From assembly GCA_014885115.2 (NCBI GenBank), contig WKLE02001477.1, forward strand, positions 1 to 34,246: a stretch of 34,246 nucleotides of DNA. Reading direction: 5' to 3'. Below, in pieces: positions 18,486-28,800 of this stretch (the first letter of the stretch is position 1; the number at the start of each line of letters is the position of its first letter). The notes below the pieces were generated by a model. That model made no database searches. It was not told the DNA's origin and saw nothing but the letters and a program-made list of their open reading frames with translations. This stretch comes from Asterionellopsis glacialis (taxonomy: Eukaryota; Bacillariophyta; Plagiogrammaphyceae; Rhaphoneidales; Asterionellopsidaceae). The translations under genes were made by a program, and so were the position numbers.

Positions 18486-21400
18486 CTAAGCTGGTGAGGA
18501 TGATTCTTCAACACCTAATTTCCAATCTGTTTTTTGTCCAAATTCATAAATATCATTCAAAACTTTATCAAAAGTGCCATTTGCTTTAAATTCTACGGCC
18601 TTTCGATAAATTTGATGTGCAGTGGTAGCATCTTCAATAGAGTCATGAGTATCTTGTTGCATATCAGTGCCTAACAGATAGTTTGCCAAGAATCTCAACG
18701 ATATGTATCTCATTCGGTCCTTATGGAAAATTTCAACTGTATCAATAATCTGAGATGGAGGTACAAATAAATTCACCATTAAAAAGTCTTGAGCAAGACC
18801 ATGTCCTACAAAGATACAACCTCTAAAATGTATCCGATATAGAATGATTGGTTAGTGAGAATTTTGAACAGTGTCGATGGTTGATAACCTTGATCACAAA
18901 TGGACACCCAAATAGTCAACTTACCTTTCGACCATCAAACGTAGTTTAAGGTATGCACTTCGCATGGTAACTAAATGATGTGGACTTTGTTTGGGATGCA
19001 AATCTTTGGCAACGATACCACTAAATCTTGTCAAGTAATCCACGACCGGTTCACGGGGTAAAATGTAATCATCGATCAAGACATTATTATTACTGCAATC
19101 AATCAATGATATTCGCGCTAATGCATTCCGCGCTTCTCGTACAGTCACTTTGGATCCGGAATCCGTCAAGACTGAATCTTCATCTTGTACTTGTACAAAT
19201 TCTGCATCAAAGGCAATAAGCTCACCGGCAGCAGGGAGAGCTATCATTACCAAGAGTGTGGCATGTCAAAACAAGTACACAAAAGCCGCGTTAGAGGATG
19301 CAAAATTCAAACTCATACAAGCGAAGCAAAATTTTCGACCACAATTGACTTACAAGGACTCTTCGTTATTAACCATGGTCTACGAGTAAGATCTTTTTCT
19401 GAAATGAGTTCCCGTACTTTTGGTACTTGTGGTGGTTGTCCTGTAGAAATGGAACGTGTATCCAAAACTTCTACAGGAACCTTTTCATTGAAAACTTCTT
19501 CTCCTCGATTGTCTGCGAGGTCGTCGTCACCATCTACAGCAGAATATGTCACCAAGGCAGGTTCCTTGAACGGAGAATAAAAATCACGAGCATCTTCTAC
19601 CGTTGTATTTGCCGCAACAAAGCCGTTAATGATAACCCAATCATTTTCAGAATCATTCTTTGAAGATAACGCAGAATCTATTTGATTTTGAAGATATTCG
19701 CATCGGTCTTTGTAAACAGTCTTGTTAGTGTTGGCTGTCAAGGTCCACTTGTTAAGATCGATTTCATCGTCATGACCGTCGCCGGAAAATTCTCCCTCTG
19801 GCGCTTCCTTTGCTGAAATGATGTTGTTGGTTGCTTCTTGTTGACGACGTAAGGCCCGTTTCTTGTATCCACTAGGAACTCGAACTTGAAGTACATGATG
19901 CCCCTCGCAAGTTTGTTCATCGCTAATATTGGATGCCTTATCATCCCGTATGAAGGAAAGGACACTAGTCAGTCGGTATTTCACCGTTCTTGGACCTTCA
20001 GATGATTCTTTAACCAGCTTTTCTGAAACAGCACACGGCAGTGACGAATCACCTTTAAATTCTATCCATTCCTCGCCTTGTAATTCGCGAACCACTACAT
20101 TGCCATCTTTTTCAAGCTGGATTTCAATCATCTCAGGAAGCCACAATCCCCCGTCAGTGGAAGGTTTAGTTCTCCATATAGGAAGGCGATCCTTCTCAAA
20201 TCTTTCTCCAGCACAGGAACAACAGAGAGAAAGTATTTGAGGGAGAGATGTTGCTATCTTCCGTTGCACAACAGTCTCGTACGTACGTGTACCCTTACAC
20301 CATGCTCGAAGCCGCGATTCCTTGCATAAGGAATGCCGTAAAACTTCACCAAACAACGGTTTCTCATTCTTTTCAATGAACGGCTCGTATCCTAGATCCA
20401 CACTACGTCCTCGTGTACATGACACAGTAGGTGGTTCAGACGAGCCAGTTAAAAATTCATTGACACTTGTAAAGTCAAGCCCATGAAGAGAATCCATCAG
20501 CATGGCACAATTTTTACTTGTCAATTCCTTATCAATATGATGTAGGAGGAATCGATAAAATGCTTCAGGCCTTCGTGCTGTCGTAGTTGCCGCCGGAGCA
20601 CCATCTAATAGTGCCAAAGATTCTGCTTCAGGCATGGAAGTAAATGTGGTCAAGAAATTGTAGGGTACGAATGCACCAACACGAGCTTTTTCACCTCTAC
20701 CAGTACTAATGTCTTGTGGATATGTCATGGCGTGCGCTGATATATTTTCAATTTGATGGAACAGAAATCCTATTTCTTGACTGAGCGTCATATACTTATT
20801 GTTTTGGTTTTGCTGATGAGGTGACAGTTTCAAGGCGTCTGATTGGACTCCAAGCATGGCGGATCGGACATCTCCCACAAAGTATAGCATCAAAAGCACA
20901 GGTGGAATTGTAGAATTTGAAGCCGACGGTGGGTATTCCCAACCAGGCCAAAGACCTGTGGAATTAAACTTGGCATGATCAAAGGACGATGGCCCCACGT
21001 ATGTTGGACGGAAGGTGCACCGATATCTACGCGGAATAACTAGGCCTACACCATCACCGAGTTGCTCTTCCTGCTGGTCTCCTACTTCATCTTGATAAGT
21101 ATCGAATCCCGCTCGCCGTTTACCCCACGCAGATGTCTTTTGGGATTTTGTTGTATCATATACCACTTTAGATATTTCTCTGCAATATAGTAATTTGTTA
21201 GAATTGAGCGATGGGTCATATTTTTTGTTGGGAGATGCTGTGTTCCTTCTCGTATTCTTTTCGCTTGATGTTTTGGGGGGTTCTTTTGGTAACAAATCTA
21301 ATTCAAGGTATTCTGTCTTGACAGTAGCCATGTAATCTCCATCTTGTTTGATGGCAGCATTCATGACACGGTCCGATACTTTACGTTTTGGTGGTATGAG

Positions 21401-23659
21401 CAAAGGTTTTTTTGCAAGTGGACCAAAAGTATTGCTATCAGGAATACCTTCTGCTTTTTCTTCAGAATGCAATGCTGTTAACTTTGGGTTAGCACAAAGA
21501 ATAAACGAATTGAAGACGGATTCTGTATTACTGTGCAAGACTGTCGGATTTATGGAGAGTGCTGGAATTTCCGGGACATATGATGCTGGCATCACCAGCG
21601 GTTCCTTTTCTTCTTGTGGAATAATTGACGAATATCCACTTGTGCCACCCATCTGTCCTCCGTCAGCAAGACTTCTACCCGTACTTGACGGGTAAAATTC
21701 AACTGCTCCTACATTACTGCCACCTACATTCGTACCAAAAGCATGAATTGTCTTCGTTTCATAATCTTCTGCCATCCTATACTGGGTGATATTTCCAGCT
21801 GATGTTCCTAAGATTAATTCATTGCCACTCGTATACATATCTGTAACGAACTCATTGCTCTCCATATAACATGAAAAGAAATTATCTGGGTTGTCACCAG
21901 AGTTTTCGTCAAAGGGTGTAATCAATTGCAGCCCTGGGGTTCCCTTTCGGCCACTGCATACCAACACACGGCTGTTATGGTCAGAAGAAGATTCATTAAT
22001 AGCATTTGGTACAAAGTTGACAAAATGAGGCGCACCACCCATGCCTGAAAAAGGGTGAACAATCCCCCCCCGACCCAAGAATCGCACATCATAAATATAA
22101 ACAAAGTGATCTTCAAAGGCATATGGACGGACACTATCTAAGGAAGCACGTGCTGAAAATCCTGCTGTGCATATGAGTCTCCCATCATCAGAAACAGATA
22201 TGTCTGTGACACCACCCATATGACTTTTAACTTTGGCAACTTCTATACCGCCCCGTTTTCTCCACGATCCATCTAATATCCGAATGGTTCCATCCGTGCA
22301 GCCTGCCACAATTGATTTTGTTTCGTGGTTGGTTGCTAAAGCTGTCACGGCTAAGTCGCCGCCACCCTTATTGTTGTGCTTGAGTCCATGAGATGAGACG
22401 GGGCGTAGATTTTGATACAAATCTAAGCAATGCAAATGTTGCCTTGACATTGAAGCTGTTGTAGATGTAGAGTTTGATGTTGAATCTTTCCCTGTACGAC
22501 CACCAATCATTCCACCAACAGTGATATGTGTCATATTCGCTGCACCATCAACGCCATGAACAGATGGGTGTGAACAACCTTTCACCATCCCACGTAAGTT
22601 GGAATCACTCACAAGTAATCCGCCTTGGTTGTGCACACGAACTGTAGCAGGAGATACAGATGCTACATATCCATTGGAAAAGGGGAGTAACGTATTGATG
22701 CCCATTTGATACGAATTGTATAGAGATTCATTCAATGAAGGTGTAGCTGTTGAACCAACCACAGTTGTAGAAGTAGATGTTGCCGTCGCAGCAGTAGCAG
22801 TAGCGCTTGCGTGACCAACGCCAAACGGTGGTATGTACGCATGAGGTGGGACTCGGCGGCTGAATATTGTAGAAGAGGATGCTGATCCTGCGGCAGAAGA
22901 AGAAGTAGAAGTACTGGTCAATAGACTTGCACCACCCCCATACATGAGCTTGTTCAAATTTTGTAAGATGCTTAAATCAGCTTGCGGGTGACCAGCACAT
23001 GATGAATATAACATTCCGTCCGTTGTGGAGTGCGTTACCAACATAGATGCTGATGCATTGGTGGTATTGCTAGATTGATCAAATGGAGTTGTCTTGGCGT
23101 GAGGGTGTGTGTTTGCAACCATGCCACCACTCCCTATCCGTTGTGTGTGAGATGCAATGTACATAGCTTGCGAATGATGATCTAATGCAATTGCAGATAT
23201 GGGTGCTCCATCAATATTTTGTGGCGCAAAATGTCCTGTTTGGTAATACATTCCAGGAACCATGACATCAGTAGCTACGGGATCGGCTCCTTGCATTATT
23301 GCCGATTCTGTTTGATCTTGGTGGTGATGGTCAACGTAATGTTGTTGTTCCATTGCAATTTGAGGATGTTGTGCACCTCCACCATACAGAGCAGCTGCAG
23401 GGTCTGAAGCCATGTAAGTTCCTTCACTACCAACGCCTCCTGGCATATCTCCCGGTGCATAGGGGTTGTATCCTCCAGATTGCACTGCTATTCCTGAAGA
23501 ATCGTAAGCATAGGGAGTAGACATATCTGGAGCACCTGGAGGGGCTGCTGCTCCTTGACCATACATAGCTCCATCACCGTATTGATCTCCTGCGGAGGCA
23601 CCAGGGTCAATATTGTATCCCATGGTATTAGGGTCAAAATTAGCAGCATTAACATTCAT
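18486..23659 (-). CDS. PAN2: PAN2, catalytic subunit of the PAN2-PAN3 poly(A) deadenylase (three exons)
   Basis: Exons 23659-19354, 19240-18925 and 18822-18486 (introns 113 and 102 bp) give 1,652 residues, longer than the ~1,100-1,200 usual for PAN2. Order: a Gly/Tyr/Pro/Ala-rich, probably disordered N-terminus (about 1-150); a WD40-type region (about 150-650, with ATNHETKSIVAGCTDGTIRILDG and DISVSDDGRLICTAG); a linker; a catalytically dead ubiquitin-hydrolase-like domain (about 900-1330, with QEIGFLFHQIENI); and a DEDDh exonuclease. Exonuclease residues visible are D1447 and E1449 (FDAEF), D1553 (GHGLAQDF), H1600 and D1605 (HDSIEDA), so it should be active. PAN2 shortens mRNA poly(A) tails in the cytoplasm with PAN3. 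Both splices restore family-conserved text (SLPAAGELIAFDAEF and RGCIFVGHGL). The extra length is mainly serine/alanine/threonine-rich insertions in the N-terminal part. Confidence 0.93.
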
Positions 23660-24527
23660 ATTGATAACCGTAAGATTTTGATAACGATATATGAAAAAAG
23701 ACTAATATTTTTCTGCATCAACCGGATAAAGAACTTTATGAGATAGAATGTGATTCGTTGATATCCAGTCAGATCTGATCAAGGGTTTCACAATTCTGTG
23801 CTGTTGGACTCCTCATATGGAAATGGAAATTGTGTGGCGTTGTCTGGTTTCTGCTTACGATGAAGCATGTGAAAAGATCGATCGATACTTTGAAGTATGC
23901 ATGATATACAGTAGTCCTAAAAGAGCCGTAGGACCACATGGTACTTCACTTCTTGATGTTTGTTCTGCGTGTGTTCTCACTGGGGTTGCGTTTTCACAGA
24001 GATTTTTCTGCTGGGATACCATACGAGTACGGTAGACCTACGAACAAAGGAGGCAGGGAGGCACCTGTACCAGTGCTGTGGTAAAGTCCTAGTCCAGTCT
24101 ACTAGTTACTGGTACTGTTCTAGTACTACTCGTACTGTGCTAGTGAGTAGTTCCTTTACCTTTCGGTATGAGTACTCGTACGGTAGGATTTGGCCCACCT
24201 ACTCTGTTGCTCTGAAGGCACTTCTCATAATAAATTCAAATTGGTGGAATTTTTTTACCCCAAAAGTGGATAGAAGAGTTTGAACAAGTGGATGAAGACA
24301 AAAATGATAGTGAGTGATGGTATCCTAAATTGTGACTAAGACAGAACACAGATCATGTTTTCACTGACGACTGACGACATTGGCATCAACACCATTGTGC
24401 CATGGGTTATGATATATGATAAGGACAACCATAATACATTTCAACTTCCACATTTTGCCTGAAGCATATCGATTTTGCCAACATTTGCTAAGCAGAGATA
24501 AGAAGATTTTTTACTGTGTACAAAAAC
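23660..24527. other. Intergenic region between divergent PAN2 and lumen-protein genes
   Basis: No supportable gene. The middle (24026-24187) is rich in GTAC and CTAG tetramers, and GTACGGTAG occurs at 24027-24035 and 24178-24186 (TACGGTAG also at 7071). The rest is unremarkable promoter-length DNA. Confidence 0.55.
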
Positions 24528-25607
24528 ATGGTTTTCAATATCAACAACTTTTTCCTCGTTGGTGTCATGTGCCTCTTGCAGAAGACGTATTCATTGTCCC
24601 CGCCATCTACTAGTAAACTTTCTTCAGCACGTCCATCATCGTCGACAATTCCATTATTACCACGACGATCGGTACTGCCAGCTGCTGTCACTGGAGTGAT
24701 TTCCGGATGTATTTTACCAAGTTTGATCATTCCATCATCCCAAAATAATCATATTCTGGCTAATGCAGAAACTACTGGCACGAACTTTGTACCAGGTATA
24801 CCTTCTACAAAAAATGCTGCACAAGTTGTAATCGATGGAGGCTCTTCGTGGGCAACAGTAGTATCTTCATCTTTAGGTAAATCGAGAATTTTATCAAATG
24901 AATTATCGCCACTTCAATCTTCACTGAATCCATTTGCAGATCAAGAATTGTTTTATCCATCATATTTCCTTGGTTCGTGGAATGTAAAAGCAACATTGAA
25001 GCGTAAGGTTTATCCCTACGGAACTGTATTCGTTCCTATTCGATCTTTGTTGGAAGGGTCGCCTAAGAATCGCCAGGAATCCGTTGGTGATTCTACAACA
25101 TATCAACTTCAGTATTTTGTTGACAAAAAGAATAACAAAATCCTTGCTGACCGTCCTTTCAATATAATATCCATGACCTCTGCGTATCAACAATTGACAC
25201 CTGTGAAGGAAGTCATGTGGGATTATCAAAAAGATCCAACTCGGCTTACTCTTAACTTTGGTGCGGGGCCATTAGCGGATGATATGAGACCTCTTGGACA
25301 ACGACGTGGTGAAATTTATGTCACGGCACATCAATCAGAAAATTATTCGGATACTAAGTTTTGTGCAGCAGAGCGTACGCGGCAAGTAACATTAGCACCT
25401 GGGAATGTCATTGTAAGTGACTCTGAAACAATTACTGAATTCACTTTTGTAGATGATGATACAAAGAACCACATCAAAGCGATTTCAAGAATTGCCGTAT
25501 ACTTAACACCTAATCCAAATTCACGAGAGGGTGTATTGTGGCAACAAGTAGCCGGTAAAGCTGTGGCATTCTTTGATTATGAACTCGATATGCATCGGAA
25601 AAGTTGA
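24528..25607 (+). CDS. Thylakoid-lumen DUF6816-like protein with twin-arginine-type leader
   Basis: The ATG at 24528 (AAACATGG) is the first in frame and gives 359 residues; the upstream GTG is not a plausible start. The N-terminus is layered: a hydrophobic signal peptide (about 1-23), a Ser/Thr-rich transit stretch, then RRSVLPAAVTGVISGCILPSLI and an ANA cleavage-type site near 78. This is the pattern of a protein sent through the secondary plastid membranes and across the thylakoid by the Tat route. The mature part fits the DUF6816 family of cyanobacteria and plastids: YPSYFLGSWNV near the start, ILADRPFN, then ISRIAVYLTP and a final AFFDYELD. The molecular function of the family is not established; a thylakoid or photosystem-related role is inferred. 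AATAAA at 25709 may serve its 3' end. Confidence 0.85.
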   Translation: MVFNINNFFLVGVMCLLQKTYSLSPPSTSKLSSARPSSSTIPLLPRRSVLPAAVTGVISGCILPSLIIPSSQNNHILANAETTGTNFVPGIPSTKNAAQVVIDGGSSWATVVSSSLGKSRILSNELSPLQSSLNPFADQELFYPSYFLGSWNVKATLKRKVYPYGTVFVPIRSLLEGSPKNRQESVGDSTTYQLQYFVDKKNNKILADRPFNIISMTSAYQQLTPVKEVMWDYQKDPTRLTLNFGAGPLADDMRPLGQRRGEIYVTAHQSENYSDTKFCAAERTRQVTLAPGNVIVSDSETITEFTFVDDDTKNHIKAISRIAVYLTPNPNSREGVLWQQVAGKAVAFFDYELDMHRKS

Positions 25608-25708
25608 AAATGTTGTGGAAAAATACGAGGCCGTTACGGAAGCAACACGAAGGTTGCAAATTTCAGCTATCAGAGAGAACTGGCGACACCCCATGGTATT
25701 ATGTTTGA

Positions 25709-25714
25709 ATAAAA
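25709..25714 (+). terminator. Candidate polyadenylation signal AATAAA
   Basis: AATAAA lies about 100 bases after the stop of the lumen-protein gene; a second AATAAA is at 25790-25795. Either could direct cleavage. Convergent transcription makes overlap with the next gene's 3' UTR likely. Confidence 0.35.
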
Positions 25715-25809
25715 ATCACTACATAACATAGTTTATCTGCGAACTAGCTATTTTCTACATTGGATAGGTTTGGGCTTTATACAAAATTCAATAAAGTGTT
25801 GTTACATTA

Positions 25810-28800
25810 TCATTTCTTAGGTTCGAACCAATCTTCCCGTGCTAGCTTTGCAGCATCTTTGATTATTTCGTAATTTGCTTCTGAGCTATGATTTTTCATA
25901 TGTGTTCCAAATGATACAGCATCACGAAAAACAGAACTACAAAATGGACACAATCGAGTTCTTGAATACTGCTGGGCACTTGTAACAAGCTTTCTTCTCC
26001 CATTTGCAAGAGCAGAAGCCATGCGAAAGGTAGCAGAGTCCTTGTTCTTCGCCTCCTCGGTGCCCTTCAGTGCTCTCTCCATCTTTTCTGTTTGATACAT
26101 TCGAACAAAATTTCTGTTGAGAATATTACGTTCGGGTTCCCATGTGCAATCCTTAATAGAAAAACCTTTCCATTTGATCAAGTATTCCTTAGTAGAAAAG
26201 TTGCCATTGCTCACTTTCCTGTCGTCGAGAATCTTCTCAGCTTGGTAAACATCTTCACCAAACATCTGCTTTGTAAGCTCAGTATCCGGTGAATATTCCC
26301 CTTCTAATTTAGAAGACTCTTTTGGGTATGCATCTGGGGTAGACGGTCGCTTAGCTCGAGTTGAAACGCGCTTTTTCTTCTGTTTCTTGCTTTTTGCCTT
26401 GGCCGCGGATGTGGGTTTGTCAGCAGACAGCATATTTCCAGCACTGGCGGCTCTTGTTCTTTCACGGGTGCTTTCCATTCTTTCTGGTGCCTTAGCTCGC
26501 TTTTCTACCGGTTCCGTAAAATTGGTTTCGTCGGCATCCAAAGATTTCCTCTTTCTCGTTGCGGCTTCAGCTGTGCCAAAATTTGTTCTTGGTAATGTCT
26601 TACTATTGAGTCGAGGTGGTGATTTTTTTTGTAATGGAGGGTGCTCGTTACTAGCAACGCTTTCGTTGCTTTTAGACTCAGAGGAGTCTATAGCAGCAGG
26701 GTGTTTCGAAAATTGAGTTGTTGCACCTCGAATCTTCCTCTCTTGTATTAGAGCTACCATCGATTTCCCGACCGGAAGACCATGATCAGTACGCTGTCTT
26801 TTGATCGAATCTACTATCTTGCTCGGTTCCTTTACAATCACTTCGGGTATATACGCCTTGGCATCTTTTTGGTGATCTTGCGATTGTTTTCTCCTTGAGT
26901 GATTCATAGCGCTAAGATCGATCGATGGTTTTGTTATGTCGGCTGCTTTCGATTTTTGACTTGTGTCAATCTTGGGGGCACCTTCCACTATTGACTTAGT
27001 TGGCCTCTCAGCGTCATTCTTTGAGTGAGTGCCATCAACTGTCGGAGCTGGTGAATCATCTACGTCAGTCTTCGAGGAAGCGCTAGATTGTTTTTCTTGT
27101 GCTTCAGCGGTTTTCTTGCTGGGTTCATTTTTAGTCGTGCCAGTAGACGGTGGCTTATTTTTACTTTCTGATATAGAAACTGGTGTTTTTGTTTCGTCAT
27201 TCGTTGGTTCGGTGAATGCTTTCTGCGATAGTGATCCAATCTCGCCCGTGGTATTATTCTTCAATGTCGACAAGGAATCTGCTTTATGAGCATTCTTCGA
27301 TGCCGTTTCTTCGTTCTCAAGAAGCGCAGACGGCATGTCAGGCTTAACTCTATCATCTGTATTCCTTTTGCCATCGGTATCGATCGTTGGTACAGTAGCT
27401 GGATTCTTTTTATCCCCATCTTTCGATGATTGGGGGATTCCTTTATTCTTCGGTTCAGCAATAGAAATCTCCTTCTTCTTCGGTCCAGCATTAGATTCCT
27501 TCTCCTTCAATTCGGCCACTGGTTCTTTCTTCTTCGGTTCAGTAATAGGAATTTCCTTATTCTTCAGTTCAGCAATAGGTTCCTTCTCCTTTGGTGCAGC
27601 ATTAGATTCCTTCTCCTTCAATTCAGCCACTGGGTCTTTGTTCTTCGCTTCAGTAATAGGAATTTCCTTCTTCTTCAGTTCAGTAACAGGTACCTTCTCC
27701 TTCAGTGCAGCATTAGATTCCTTCTCCTTCAATTCAGTCACTGGTTCTTTCTTCTTCGCTTCAGTAATAGGAATTTCCTTCTTCTTCAGTTCGGCAATAT
27801 GTACTTTCTCCTTCAGGGCAGCATTAGATTCCTTCTTCTTCGATTCAGCCGCGGGTTCTTTCTTCTTGCCGTCATGTAACAGTTGGAGGGCTTTTTTCCT
27901 TTCGTCGGTCCCAGTAACGTTGGTAGAAATGGGGGTTGTCTTAGTTTTAACCTCGTGCTGTGATTCCACATGCAGCTCGTTTCTATCGCCTTGACTCGAT
28001 TCTACAGCAGGGCTCCTCTTATCATTTTCCTTTGCCATTGACATTATAGTAGGATTTTCTTTATCGTCGTTTCTAGATAGTGTTGGAGAAGAAAGCTCCA
28101 TTGTACTACCCATTATAGTCGTTGTTTCAGGCTTTTCCTCCTTAGTATCTCCCTTTGGTGTTGAAGAGAGTTCCCCTTTCTCAGCTGTAGCCACGGTTGT
28201 TACACTTGCATCTGGCTTGTGCTGGTTTGGCCTTTTACTGGTTTCAAATACAACTTTTGGATTTTCACGGGGTTGATTCGTGTGTACTTGCGACTTCATA
28301 CTAATTTTCGCCTTTGGGTTCTCTTTACTTGGAGCAATTTCTGAAACATTCTTCCAGTTGGGATCGTTGGGATCTTTTTCGTTGGATTTAGATGTGTCCA
28401 CAGGTTTTTGTTCGCCAGCATGAGCCTTTGTATCTTGCTTTGCCTCACAAGCAGTTCTTTGTAATGCCTCTGGTTTGTCTTTGTCGATGTTTTTGTGTTC
28501 GTTTGGGATATGTAAATCAACTTTCAAGTCATTTTTACTGGCGACAAATGTTTCGGTCGTTCTCATTTTTCCGACGTGTTCAATGGGTGCTTCTTCCGAC
28601 GCAGGATCTTTGCTAATCCGAGATATTACTATACTTTGCTTCGTAGACTTTGGCGCTGTGTTTTGATTGGCTAGTGCAAGGTTCGTTCCGCTATTATCGT
28701 TGCTATTATTGCAGTGCCCAGGAGTGTTGCAATCATTTGTACTTTTAGATGCAGAAGAATCTTGAGCAGTGCCGGAAGATTTTTGATGATTAACACTATC

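Noticed and set aside
27335..27994. Long plus-strand frames (219 and 149 residues) antisense to the chromatin-reader gene
   Set aside because: They are reverse readings of the 111-bp KEKE repeat and show only Phe/Ser/Leu-rich repetition; no independent coding signal.
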